In this document: positions 26,734 through 35,246 of the stretch, piece by piece | How positions within the stretch are numbered: the first letter of the stretch is position 1 | Layout: each line of letters starts with the position of its first letter | Origin: Chitinophagales bacterium | GTDB lineage: Bacteria > Bacteroidota > Bacteroidia > Chitinophagales > Saprospiraceae | Reading direction: 5' to 3' | DNA: 64,000 bases | NCBI GenBank assembly: GCA_013299105.1 | Contig: JAAFJY010000031.1 | Coordinates: 37,155-101,154 of the forward strand | The notes under the pieces: model-generated | Told to the model about the DNA's origin: nothing | Databases searched by the model: none | The model's input: the letters and a program-made list of their open reading frames with translations, nothing else | Program-made: the position numbers and the translations under genes

Positions 26734-28056
26734 TTACTCTTCTATAATAACGTTAATAATAGTTTCCAATAAATATCGCATATCCTTCCAATCGTAATTA
26801 TCAAGTTTTTCTGGTTCGGCCAAACACAAATCTAATTTATGAAAGAATTTTTTCGTCAATAAATCTTTTTCTTGAATAACACCTTGATAGGCTCCAATGC
26901 CCTCATCATATCCTTTCCATTGAACAGGGATAAAACTCCCATCCTTAACTAAAACATCCATACCGAAGAACAATTCAATACTGACTGCTCTTTTGTTAAT
27001 GTCTTGGGTATCTAGCCCTGAAGGTCCAATAGTTGGATATTGCTTTGCGAGATCAATATCCGGATAGTTCATTACCGTCACATTTGGAGGTAAATTAATC
27101 TTTTTGAGTGGAAGAATAGCAGAGTAACCTCCAGTATCGTTATCATAAATAGCAATAATTCTATTTCTAATTCCAGCTCCAATAAATGATTTTACTGTAT
27201 TTGTAAGGCTGCCTGCACTTCCTTGAACATTGGCAATTCCAAAATCCATAAAAGAGAAATAAGGGGCAATTCTTGGGAAGAGGAGCTGCATAGATTTTCG
27301 AAGAATGTTTGAATCTGTTGATCCTTCTGTTAAGATAATTAATTTTTCACCCATTTTATACTCATAGGATAATGACTCTTTAAAATAAATATAATCTCCA
27401 AAGTCTTCCATAGAATCCATTTCTTCAAAATCATCTATAACTAGTTCAGTAATCTCATATTTGACTTCAACTGATTCTTGATAGTAATCTGACATTGCTC
27501 TAAGTAAATTTCTTTCATCATCATTACCTAAAAAAATACTGGAAAACATATTTCTACTTCGTCCTAACAAGAATTCAGTTATTGTATCTTTGCGAACATT
27601 GTCTACATCTTCAAATAAAGACCATATTAAGCCATTCTCTATTATTTTTTTTGAGCATAAAACATATTCATCAAATTTTAATTCATTCAATATATCAAGC
27701 TCATTTTGTATTTTCATTTCCAAGTCCTCATCCTGAATTATTGATGGATAATCTTTTCTACTTTCCAGAAGTTCGATCTCTTCACTAACAGCCTGATCAA
27801 ATTCATTTTTCACATGTGAATAAGAAAGGCCAAGCAGCTGAAGTCTCTTTTTAATAGTTCCTATATCAGAAACCAATGCTATTTCTGTTTTAAATGAATC
27901 ATCATTTACATCAACAACATAACCAGCCCTCTTGTTATTTTCTATTTTATATATTTTTAAGTCATCTTTAGTGAACAGACTTAAAAAAGAAGGGTCGATG
28001 TAGTCAAAGGAAGTGTAATGTTTCCCCCCTATACTTACAGCCGCTGTGCTACCCAT
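26734..28056 (-). CDS. HEPN/Toprim-associated domain protein (Toprim catalytic domain)
   Basis: A 440-residue protein. The opening MGSTAAVSIGGKHYTSFDYIDPSFLSLFTKDDLKIY is the HEPN/Toprim-associated N-terminal domain. The middle (residues 90-230) is helical and acidic. A Toprim domain begins near 235: KLIILTEGSTDSNILRKS supplies the catalytic Glu, and IIAIYDNDTGGYSA near 297-310 the second acidic motif (DxD), as in OLD-family nucleases and topoisomerases. No Rx4-6H HEPN motif is evident. Genes with this N-domain occur in defence islands; the present one is AT-rich and convergent with hamB. A role as an accessory or independent defence nuclease is inferred. On the minus strand TATATTTTA (28081-28089) and TTTG (28112-28115) form a possible promoter. 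Confidence 0.75.
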   Translation of the reverse strand: MGSTAAVSIGGKHYTSFDYIDPSFLSLFTKDDLKIYKIENNKRAGYVVDVNDDSFKTEIALVSDIGTIKKRLQLLGLSYSHVKNEFDQAVSEEIELLESRKDYPSIIQDEDLEMKIQNELDILNELKFDEYVLCSKKIIENGLIWSLFEDVDNVRKDTITEFLLGRSRNMFSSIFLGNDDERNLLRAMSDYYQESVEVKYEITELVIDDFEEMDSMEDFGDYIYFKESLSYEYKMGEKLIILTEGSTDSNILRKSMQLLFPRIAPYFSFMDFGIANVQGSAGSLTNTVKSFIGAGIRNRIIAIYDNDTGGYSAILPLKKINLPPNVTVMNYPDIDLAKQYPTIGPSGLDTQDINKRAVSIELFFGMDVLVKDGSFIPVQWKGYDEGIGAYQGVIQEKDLLTKKFFHKLDLCLAEPEKLDNYDWKDMRYLLETIINVIIEE

Positions 28057-28104
28057 AATTAACTAATTTTTTAATCCTCCTAAAATATACTCGTCAGAAA
28101 TAGG

Positions 28105-28184
28105 TTTTGTGCAAACTGTTAAAGCTGAAAAGCCTTTCAAATCAAGGCTAAAGTATATTTACGAACTTAGAACTTTGCACAAAA
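28105..28184. repeat. Inverted repeat upstream of the HEPN/Toprim gene
   Basis: TTTTGTGCAAA (28105-28115) and TTTGCACAAAA (28174-28184) form a perfect 11-bp inverted pair 58 bp apart. The left arm overlaps the putative -33 element of the Toprim gene. It could be an operator or the ends of a small inserted element; no flanking duplication was found. Confidence 0.4.
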
Positions 28185-28217
28185 ACTAATCCCGTAAAGT
28201 ATAAGCCAGTTCGCATT

Positions 28218-28424
28218 CTAACTAGGAAAGATCGATTCCTGGGCCCATTTCCCCATTTCTTTCGCTGAAGCTGGGCTTCCAACTACAAAAATAGAATTGA
28301 CAGGGCTGGAATCACCTTCTTTTGCCTCAAAAACATTCGGCTGGATAATTACTCGAAATCTAATCACCGTTATTTTTTGAATTTTAAGAACCGTGTAATT
28401 AGATAGCATTTCAACCGAAATCAC
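28218..28424 (-). pseudogene. Short unidentified reading frame, likely gene debris
   Basis: A 68-residue frame ending IIQPNVFEAKEGDSSPVNSIFVVGSPASAKEMGKWAQESIFPS. The residue mix looks like real protein rather than a shadow frame, and no other gene is on either strand here, but I recognise no family and it has no clear start or ribosome site. It sits between the Toprim gene and the duplicated T9SS tail, so I read it as a remnant of a gene disrupted when the island formed. It may be non-coding. Confidence 0.25.
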
Positions 28425-28500
28425 GAGGAGACGTCACAAAGAAATCAAAACTTTTCCAAAATAACAAGTCCTACGCATAAAGTAATTTACGCCCCCCCCA

Positions 28501-28880
28501 AAAAAACCAACCGCCCCAAAAGTCACCCCCTGGAGCGGTCAATCCTAAATATCCAAATAGTATGAAAAAAAATACCTATTCTGAAACAACTCGCACCACC
28601 CCATACTTCCCCTCACTCCGAACCTTCACCAGCATCACCCCCTTGTAATCCAAACCCTGCACCTGCACCAAATGCTTGCTGCGCACGGCATCGACCTTAC
28701 TCACCCGCAGCACCCAGCCGAGTGCATCCATCACCTCAACTTCCAGCGCAGTGGGTTTTTCCAGGTTTACTTCGATGTTCAACACGTCGTTGAAGGGGTT
28801 GGGGTAAGCATTGATCGCCGTAGCGGGCAACAGATACTGCGAGGACGTGGTTCCCTTTTGCGTCACCAGCGGGTCTGGGA
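28501..28880 (-). pseudogene. Duplicated 3' end of a T9SS protein gene (orphan sorting domain)
   Basis: Minus-strand frame encoding LLPATAINAYPNPFNDVLNIEVNLEKPTALEVEVMDALGWVLRVSKVDAVRSKHLVQVQGLDYKG... and VVRVVSE, followed by the rho-independent terminator of the parent. Nearly every residue equals the C-terminus of the metallopeptidase-like protein encoded at 30922-33948 (changes include D-T to D-A and R-V to W-V). At DNA level the match covers about 28501-28877 and 30849-31211. There is no signal peptide or cargo, so it cannot be a functional secreted protein. Upstream homology stops at about 28880 where an unrelated gene fragment begins on the other strand. Confidence 0.85.
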
Positions 28881-29061
28881 AAACAATTCAGACGAACCCA
28901 CTTGGGTCTTCATCACCCCAGATGGTCGCTTCGATGGTAGCCCTGCTGGACTGAAGCAACTGTACACCGTTGATGAACAAAACTGGAAATCGCAGGACGT
29001 TCAGTTAGTGAACAACCCAAAGTACATCCCTGGGCTCTTGGGCAAGCTCAAATTGTTTTAG
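28875..29061 (+). pseudogene. C-terminal fragment of a WD40/caspase-type protein
   Basis: Plus-strand frame with VWENNSDEPTWVFITPDGRFDGSPAGLKQLYTV...NPKYIPGLLGKLKLF and a TAG at 29059. WVxxTPDGxFDGSPxGxKxLYxV is the recurring C-terminal motif of large Bacteroidota WD40-repeat and caspase-like proteins. Only about 60 residues remain, abutting the duplicated T9SS tail on one side and the 3' end of the Fic gene on the other. It is debris of a third gene. Confidence 0.6.
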
Positions 29062-29067
29062 TAGCGC

Positions 29068-30534
29068 TTAAATTTCACTAGCTATTTGGGCAATCGCAGC
29101 TGTCAATACATTTTCAAGGTAAAGTTTGATATTTTTCTCCTTCGAGGACACATTGTCATTGATTGTAATAACATGCGGGTTTAATTCTAGTGGCTCAGAG
29201 AATACCTTTTTCATCGAATCACCACTCGACAAGTTTTTGTACTCTAAAAATGCACCAATTGCGATAGCGCTTTCATCATACCCGAAATGATGAATGGTCA
29301 AAACCAATTCATATTTGTTTTCTCTTTGAAGGTCAATTCCAAAGACAAAATATGATTTCGGCAAAGTCCTATTGAAGAAATAATTATGCTTGCTCGCATA
29401 GGCTACAATTTGCTCATAATAGTAATTTTGCTTTGAAGTATCGGTGGGGCGTCCACTACTTATGTAAAACTTAGCAGCTTTTCCAAACTCGTTTTCGAGC
29501 TTAATCTTATATTCGTTTAAGAAATTGCTACAATAGTTAAATATTGCATTTCTTTTCTCATTGAGCAATGTCTCATATTGCTCCAACTGATCTTTTTGTT
29601 TTTGAAGGACTTTTTCCTTCAAGATACTGGTCACCTCTTTCAATGTTGTATTAGCAACTTCCCTGAGGTTTAGTGCTTCTTCAATGTACTTCTTCTGTAT
29701 TTCAGCAAAATAAGTTACAAGTTTTTGAGGTTGATCTGCATCAGCAGCTTCTAACGCGTTGATGTATTTTATTTTGGCCTCTTCTCTTAATACAGTAATG
29801 GGAAAAAAATTATGCTTAATCAAAATGAGACTCGCAATTAACCTTACAACTCTGCCATTGCCATCTTGAAATGGGTGAATCGTTGTAAACGCATGATGCA
29901 CCCAAGCTGCAATGATCAAAGGATGGACTCTTTTTTCAGTAAGTTCATCATAAATTTGGATTAGTCTATCCATTTCAGCCTCAACATGCTCAGGTGGGCA
30001 GTACAAAATTTTTACGCCATCCTCCCTGGTTGGATTGTTTTCTCTCTCTTTAAACCTACCCTTGATCAATGCAATTTTAGTTTTATATCCAAATTGATCC
30101 CGACCCTCTGCATATTCTTGATGCCTGGTGGTCAATTGGTGCAATTCGAAAATAAAACCTTTCGTGAGTGGGCGATTTTCTTTAACTACATCAAATACGA
30201 AATCAACAGCGTCGAGATGATCCTTTAAATGATTTAATAAAGTTTGTTTGGGTATATTTGTAGCTCCATGACTGATCAAAGCAGACACAAACCCCTCTTT
30301 TATCAGTGTTTCTGTAACTCCCTTTTCTAAATCATACATTCGTTCAACAATGCCAGTTTCAATCGCGTGCTTCCTTTTCAATTTTGCAATAAATTCAACA
30401 TATTCTTGAGAATTTGCTTTTAGAACTTCTCTCCTTGTGAACCAAGACTGAGCAATATCATCCAAGATCGAAGTGTCACACTTCGACCAATTTTCTGAAA
30501 ACGAAATCCATTTCCAAAGCCTTAATACTTCCAT
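29068..30534 (-). CDS. Fic/DOC family protein
   Basis: A 488-residue Fic-domain protein; the family transfers AMP or other nucleotide moieties to hydroxyl residues of target proteins. The complete active motif HPFQDGNGRVVR is at residues 220-231. The flap region is GVKILYCPPEHVEAEMDRLIQIY. Near the N-terminus AIETGIVERMYDLEKGVTETL has T60-xxx-E64 followed by R, resembling but not exactly matching the (S/T)xxxE(G/N) inhibitory motif. Residues 300-488 are a long coiled/helical and then alpha-beta extension (KEVTSILKEKVLQKQKDQLEQYETLLNEKRN) I cannot assign. No antitoxin gene adjoins. Its upstream region is interrupted by a MITE-like element, so expression may be altered. Composition is AT-rich. 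Confidence 0.88.
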   Translation of the reverse strand: MEVLRLWKWISFSENWSKCDTSILDDIAQSWFTRREVLKANSQEYVEFIAKLKRKHAIETGIVERMYDLEKGVTETLIKEGFVSALISHGATNIPKQTLLNHLKDHLDAVDFVFDVVKENRPLTKGFIFELHQLTTRHQEYAEGRDQFGYKTKIALIKGRFKERENNPTREDGVKILYCPPEHVEAEMDRLIQIYDELTEKRVHPLIIAAWVHHAFTTIHPFQDGNGRVVRLIASLILIKHNFFPITVLREEAKIKYINALEAADADQPQKLVTYFAEIQKKYIEEALNLREVANTTLKEVTSILKEKVLQKQKDQLEQYETLLNEKRNAIFNYCSNFLNEYKIKLENEFGKAAKFYISSGRPTDTSKQNYYYEQIVAYASKHNYFFNRTLPKSYFVFGIDLQRENKYELVLTIHHFGYDESAIAIGAFLEYKNLSSGDSMKKVFSEPLELNPHVITINDNVSSKEKNIKLYLENVLTAAIAQIASEI

Positions 30535-30544
30535 TTAATTATTC

Positions 30545-30723
30545 CTTTGAATGTAAAAGCTTAGCCTAGCGGTTTCGAGACAAAAAAGATGACGGTTTTT
30601 CGTCAGCCGAGCCTGCTTTTTGTGGGGGTAGCAGGTGCTACCTTCACAAAAAGAGGCGAAGGATCACGGAAAAACGGCCTTTTTTGGCCGAAATGGGAGC
30701 AGGTTAAGCTTTTACCTTTGAAT
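30545..30723. mobile_element. MITE-like element with 15-bp terminal inverted repeats and 8-bp target duplication
   Basis: The element spans 30553-30715 (163 bp). Left end GTAAAAGCTTAGCCT and right end AGGTTAAGCTTTTAC are inverted copies with one mismatch. The 8 bases CTTTGAAT occur directly before the left end (30545-30552) and directly after the right end (30716-30723), as expected of a target-site duplication. The interior has three nested hairpins (GACGG-TTTTT-CGTC type; TTTTTGTG...CACAAAAA; GGCC-TTTTTT-GGCC) and no gene. It lies 11 bp upstream of the Fic start codon, splitting that gene's leader or promoter. Confidence 0.75.
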
Positions 30724-30848
30724 AGAGATAAAACAAATCAATTGTATTTGTCAAACCATGAATATTGCTTGGGTAAAACAAATTCACGGGCGAGTACAAA
30801 AATAACACATTTTCTTGAGTCCCTATGTCTGATGCTGATTAATTTTAT

Positions 30849-30889
30849 AAAAAACCAACCGCCCCAAAAGTCACCCCCTGGAGCGGTCA
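30849..30889 (-). terminator. Rho-independent terminator of the T9SS metallopeptidase gene
   Basis: On the minus strand ACCGCTCC...GGGGCGGT is followed by TTGGTTTTTTT. The same structure is duplicated at 28501-28541 as part of the 370-bp direct repeat. Confidence 0.7.
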
Positions 30890-30921
30890 ATCCTAAATAT
30901 CCAAATAGTATGAAAAAATAC

Positions 30922-33900
30922 CTATTCTGAAACAACTCGCACCACCCCATACTTCCCCTCACTCCGAACCTTCACCAGCATCACCCCCTTGTAATCCAAA
31001 CCCTGCACCTGCACCAAATGCTTGCTGCGCACCGCATCAATCTTACTCACCCGCAGCACCCGGCCCAATGTATCCATGACCTCAACTTCCAGCGCGGTGG
31101 GTTTTTCCAGGTTTACTTCGATGTTCAACACGTCGTTGAAGGGGTTGGGGTAAGCATTGATCGCCGTAGCGGGCAATAGATCTTGCGTAGGCGTTATCCC
31201 TTTCCCCGTCACTAGCAGGTCGTAGCTGCCTTGGGCCAATTGCCAGCCGTCCACCACGATGTAATAGGTACCTTTGGCCAAGGGCATGGTGATCGTGGAC
31301 TCTTTGGTGCCGGAGTTGCCGCCGCCGGAATTTACCAAATCATTGTTGTTGCAGGAGCGCAGCAGGAGCAGGTCCAAAGCCGCCGATTTGTTGCTCAACT
31401 TGATCGTGATTTCACCTCCCGGCCATTCCAACTTGTGCAGGGCCTCCGGGCCAGTCAATTGCCACCAGGGGTCATTGTTGTAGGTACTTACCAGGTTGCG
31501 GCCAGTGCCCGTATTGCCCGTGATGGTTTTTCCAATGGCCAGCGTTGGGGCCTCGCCACAAGACAATACACCGAAGATGGGCAAGGCCGCCGAGCTGGGG
31601 TTGTAGCCGCCCTGGCGCAAGTCCACCGGGGGCATCCAGGTATTGGTCTCGTTGAATATTTTCTTCATGAAGGTGTTCCGACCCGCATTGTAGGCCCGCA
31701 AACCTGGAAAAAAATAAGCGCTACCGTTGCTGTTGAACCAGTTTTGCACATCAAAACAAAAGCATTCAGAGTTTCTGCCCCGCTCCGCGTCGCACATGTT
31801 GTTGGCATCTACGATCGGGATGTACCCACACAATTCTTGCAGGGCGTGCGTAAATTCATGCACCCCGTGGTCAAATTTTCGGAAACTCCGATCAAGGGGG
31901 CGGTTGGCAATCCCCGTTTTGTTGGTCAATTCTTCACTGACTAAAATGGCTTTCTGAGGCGTACCAAATCCCGACATGCCCCTAAACTGGGCCGTATTGG
32001 GCTTGGTCATCCAGGTGGTGAAAAACTGGTTGGGCACCATGCTGTTGAGGTCGTTCTTGTTGATCAGGATCAAGCTCTGTCCTTTCAGGGCCGACAGGGT
32101 TTTGACCTGGTTGGGGTCAACCTTGGGGTCCGCAGGCTTGGGTGACACCACGGCGTTCAGCATGTTGTTGATGATCAAATAATAATTGACCAGCACCCAG
32201 TCGCTGCCAGTATTGGTGGCAAAGAAGGTGACGCCGTTGCTCCCTTTCAAAAACTTGTTGTACGAGGCACCAATGGCATCCGCCGAAGTGTTCACATTCA
32301 CATTGGGATTGTCCACGTAATGCGCCAGCAGGTTGGCTTTGCTGGGCAAGGGCAGGAAATAGTCCTTGACCATCTGATTGAACTGGAATACCCAGGTCTG
32401 GTTCTTATTGCCCGCTACGGGGTTGTCGCTTTGTACTGCCGTGGTATAAGACAATGCTTTTGCCGCATTGGCGCCAATCAATTGGTAGCCATTGGTGCCA
32501 TACAAATTGACATCCGATGGCTTGATTTCCCATTCTTTTACCCCTTGTCCGGTGGCAAAGGTCAAGGTTCCCGCAGCCGAAAGCAAGAGTGGGAAGTTCT
32601 CCCCTTTGGCTTTGTTGATCAATAGGCGTTTGCCGCCTCCTGCGTCGATGGCCCTCCACAGGAATCGCTCGCAGTTCTCCGCAGCGGGAATGACTTCCAT
32701 CTGCAGCTTGTCGTTTTTGTCAAAGGTCAGGCCTTTGCGGTGGTCCGTTTGGGTAGCCGTACTCTCCAGCAGGGGCTTGGCTTGTATGAAAAACCAGAAG
32801 CCTTCGTCGGCCATTTCTGGGCTCACGCTGACGTATTTGGGCGTGAGATTGGCCCAAGTGCTGCCGTTCCACCTTTGATAAACGCCTTTCGCGTCGATCT
32901 TGATGAGTTGGTTGTCGTTGTCTTGTAACAAACGGGCTTTGGTGCCGATCTGGCTGGCCTGGTCGCCATTCAGAACCCAAACGCTGCTGTCGGTCCGGGT
33001 GTAGTAGGTTTTGTTCTCGATGGTGATGATTTGTAAAATGTCGGTCCAGGTGCCTGCGGCACTGTTGTAGAGTTTGATCTTGCTGTCGTTTTGATGGGCC
33101 AGCGAATAGCCGTTTTCGCAGCGGAGCAAGTCACAATTGGACAAGACTTGCTTGTTGCCGTCAAAGACCAGGTCGCCGTACAAGGACAGGTTCTTTTGCG
33201 GGCAGAATAACTTTTGCTTCAAATAATCGGTGTCAAAATTGTTGTTGAGCAACACTTTGGGAAAGGCTTGACCGTATTTTTTGATCGTCAACACCTCTTC
33301 CTGTTTGCCGTCGCCAGTGGCAGGATTGGTCACGTAGCCAAAATTGCTAGCGATGCTTTCCACCCCTTTGGTCACGACCACATTGCCCGTGCTTTTTTGT
33401 TCGTAAAGCACACTGTCCTGCAAGTAAAAGGTCCGGCTGACGCGATTGAGCACGTCCACCAAAATGGATACCGATTGAATGACGGTCAAGTCATAGGTGC
33501 CCTTGGCCCCTTGCCAGCCGTCCACCACGATGAAGTAGGTGCCTGGATTCAAAAAGAGCTTGATTGTGGATTCTTTGGTGCCAGAGTTGCCACCACCAGA
33601 AGCAACGAAATTGTTGTTGTTGCAAGAACGCAGCAAGATCAGGTCCAGGGCCGCTGATTTGTTGTTGAGTATTATTGAGACATTGCCACCCGGCCAATCC
33701 AGGCGGTGTACCATCTCCGGGCCAGTCAATTGCCACCAGGGGTCGTTGTTGTAAGTAGATACGCCGCTTTTGCCATTGTTGGTATTGCCTTTGATGGTCC
33801 TGCCGAAGGGGACCACTTCAGCGGTACCGCAGTCGAGTTGGGCAAAGCTGGTTTGGGCGCTGAGGAGCAAAATGGCTGCCAGGAGCAGCTTGGCAAGAAA

Positions 33901-33948
33901 TGTTGTTGAGTTTACCATGACTTTTAGAAAAGTAGGTGTTGAATTCAT
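30922..33948 (-). CDS. Secreted T9SS protein with zinc-metallopeptidase motif and two PPC-like domains
   Basis: A 1008-residue protein. A signal peptide (AKLLLAAILLLSAQTSFAQ) lies behind a short extension; the ATG at 33918 (MVNSTTFLAK) is an alternative start. Residues about 38-160 and 800-915 are two closely similar pre-peptidase-C-like beta domains (CGTAEVVPFGRTIKGNTNNG ... YNNDPWWQLTGPE ... SGGGNSGTKES ... GTYYIVVDGWQ). Between them is a ligand-binding-like region, then FDHGVHEFTHALQELCG near residue 690-705, a HExxH zinc-protease motif (H-E-F-T-H), with downstream Cys-rich CDAERGRNSECFCFD. The end is a type A T9SS sorting domain. It is probably an extracellular protease or carbohydrate-associated factor. 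Its last 90 codons are duplicated at 28.5 kb. Confidence 0.8.
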   Translation of the reverse strand: MNSTPTFLKVMVNSTTFLAKLLLAAILLLSAQTSFAQLDCGTAEVVPFGRTIKGNTNNGKSGVSTYNNDPWWQLTGPEMVHRLDWPGGNVSIILNNKSAALDLILLRSCNNNNFVASGGGNSGTKESTIKLFLNPGTYFIVVDGWQGAKGTYDLTVIQSVSILVDVLNRVSRTFYLQDSVLYEQKSTGNVVVTKGVESIASNFGYVTNPATGDGKQEEVLTIKKYGQAFPKVLLNNNFDTDYLKQKLFCPQKNLSLYGDLVFDGNKQVLSNCDLLRCENGYSLAHQNDSKIKLYNSAAGTWTDILQIITIENKTYYTRTDSSVWVLNGDQASQIGTKARLLQDNDNQLIKIDAKGVYQRWNGSTWANLTPKYVSVSPEMADEGFWFFIQAKPLLESTATQTDHRKGLTFDKNDKLQMEVIPAAENCERFLWRAIDAGGGKRLLINKAKGENFPLLLSAAGTLTFATGQGVKEWEIKPSDVNLYGTNGYQLIGANAAKALSYTTAVQSDNPVAGNKNQTWVFQFNQMVKDYFLPLPSKANLLAHYVDNPNVNVNTSADAIGASYNKFLKGSNGVTFFATNTGSDWVLVNYYLIINNMLNAVVSPKPADPKVDPNQVKTLSALKGQSLILINKNDLNSMVPNQFFTTWMTKPNTAQFRGMSGFGTPQKAILVSEELTNKTGIANRPLDRSFRKFDHGVHEFTHALQELCGYIPIVDANNMCDAERGRNSECFCFDVQNWFNSNGSAYFFPGLRAYNAGRNTFMKKIFNETNTWMPPVDLRQGGYNPSSAALPIFGVLSCGEAPTLAIGKTITGNTGTGRNLVSTYNNDPWWQLTGPEALHKLEWPGGEITIKLSNKSAALDLLLLRSCNNNDLVNSGGGNSGTKESTITMPLAKGTYYIVVDGWQLAQGSYDLLVTGKGITPTQDLLPATAINAYPNPFNDVLNIEVNLEKPTALEVEVMDTLGRVLRVSKIDAVRSKHLVQVQGLDYKGVMLVKVRSEGKYGVVRVVSE

Positions 33949-34388
33949 ATGTGAGGAGTTTTTGAGTGGGTTTTAGCCACGAATTTTATGGTGTAGCAAC
34001 TACGTTGCCTCGCTGTGCGAGGCGGTTTTTAGCACGCGGATGACGCAGATGACGCAGATTTTCGCGGATTTGCCAACATGACTTTGACCATGATGTTGAC
34101 AGATGTTACTAAAGGCATTTATGTATTGGTTAAACTCTGAAAACTTCGGAGAACTTTTCAGCATAAGCCAACTGTGAGTTAAAAACGTCATGCTAGCGGG
34201 GGCTGTAGGCCCCTAACGTTGGTAGCATAAAGGTATCATGTTTAGTGGGGCTGTAAGTCCCTAACGTTGGTCAGTCAACGTCACGCTAGCAATCATTTTC
34301 AGCACAAAAATGGCCTCCCCGCAGGTGATTTTTTTCGTCAACTGGGTGATAAAATCCGTCAAATGCGGGGAGGAGGCGAGTGGAGGGT
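33949..34388. repeat. Intergenic cluster of repeats (modular short form, CTAACGTTGGT, hairpin)
   Basis: Three repeats in 440 bp. First, 34007-34105 is the short modular form: GCCTCGCTGTGCGAGGC dyad, ACGCGGATGACGCAGATGACGC, CCAACATGACTTTGACCATG. Second, 34198-34285 has two tandem copies of GGGGCTGTARGYCCCTAACGTTGGT flanked by ATGCTAGC and ACGCTAGC. Third, 34312-34379 is a hairpin whose arms GCCTCCCCGCA and TGCGGGGAGG enclose GGGTGATAAAATCCGTCAAA; a diverged copy is at 35345-35416, so the pair flanks the DUF1566 gene. Confidence 0.6.
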
Positions 34389-35246
34389 TTATTTCCTTAC
34401 GCAGCGGCAAAAGATTGCACCTGATCTTAAAAAAACGTTGTATTTCCCATTTGAGAAGTCTAAAACATGGGCATAAGTATTATTTGCATAGCCTGATGAA
34501 CTAGTGTATTGAGACACATACTGTTGACCTGTTACTTTAGAAGCAATAAATTTTCCTGTTCCTCCTGGCCCATGAGCTTTATAAATTTCGTTGAGCTCTG
34601 CAAAAGATGGGAGGTACCAGTCATTGAAACCAAAAGCTTCTAAGTCATCGCAAACTTTGGCTGCGTATAGCACGCCTCCATTATTCCCCAATTGTGCAAC
34701 AATGGCTGCGGTGTTGGATTTACCTTCATAATCTTTACTACCATCATTTAACTTTGGCAAGTTTTTGATGTCCACATTCAAACCGCCCCAAGTAAGATTG
34801 GCTGGACCACTGTCTCTATCGCTTACGTATATTGTTTGACCGTTTGACAATTTCACTTCCAAAAGTGCACTTGGTATTTGAGGTGCAGGCTGCGCAACAA
34901 TTTTCTCGTCTCCACAGAATTTATTGATCGCCCAGGCTATGGTCACAAGTTGTTTAGGGTCGGTTGCGGTGATGGTCCAGGTATCTTGCGGGCGTTTCCC
35001 ACCAATGGCTCCCAGAGGGGTACAAGTAGTGCACTTGCCATTGGTTATCAAGAGGTTTGAGGCAGCTAAGGTTGAGCCACCATTAGGGCCGCCCCACTTC
35101 ACCGTCAATTTCAAAATACCTTTGTCAAGGCTTTGCACAGTGATGTTGTTGAATTGGGGATTGACTTTACAGTTCATCATTTGCTGGGCAAATAGGCAAG
35201 CTCCGCCTGCAAAAAATAGGGACAAGGTTAACAAGGTGTTTTTCAT
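34389..35246 (-). CDS. Exported DUF1566 (Lcl-type) domain protein
   Basis: A 285-residue protein with signal peptide MKNTLLTLSLFFAGGACLFAQ. The N-terminal half is a beta-rich domain with CTTCTPLGAIGGKRPQDTWTITATD. The C-terminal half is a DUF1566/Fib_succ_major-like domain: LTWGGLNVDI...AAKVCDDLEAFGFNDWYLPSFAELNEIYKAHG...FLRSGAIFCRCVRK. The WYLPSxxEL motif is diagnostic. Such domains are found on surface and adhesion-related proteins; no enzymatic role is known. There is no T9SS tail, so it is probably periplasmic or a lipid-free surface protein. It is flanked by a repeated hairpin on each side. Confidence 0.82.
   Translation of the reverse strand: MKNTLLTLSLFFAGGACLFAQQMMNCKVNPQFNNITVQSLDKGILKLTVKWGGPNGGSTLAASNLLITNGKCTTCTPLGAIGGKRPQDTWTITATDPKQLVTIAWAINKFCGDEKIVAQPAPQIPSALLEVKLSNGQTIYVSDRDSGPANLTWGGLNVDIKNLPKLNDGSKDYEGKSNTAAIVAQLGNNGGVLYAAKVCDDLEAFGFNDWYLPSFAELNEIYKAHGPGGTGKFIASKVTGQQYVSQYTSSSGYANNTYAHVLDFSNGKYNVFLRSGAIFCRCVRK

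Noticed and set aside
29068..30534. Fic gene as part of a Fic/antitoxin pair
   Set aside because: No small antitoxin gene lies on either side; only an N-terminal T-xxx-E near-match to an inhibitory motif is present.
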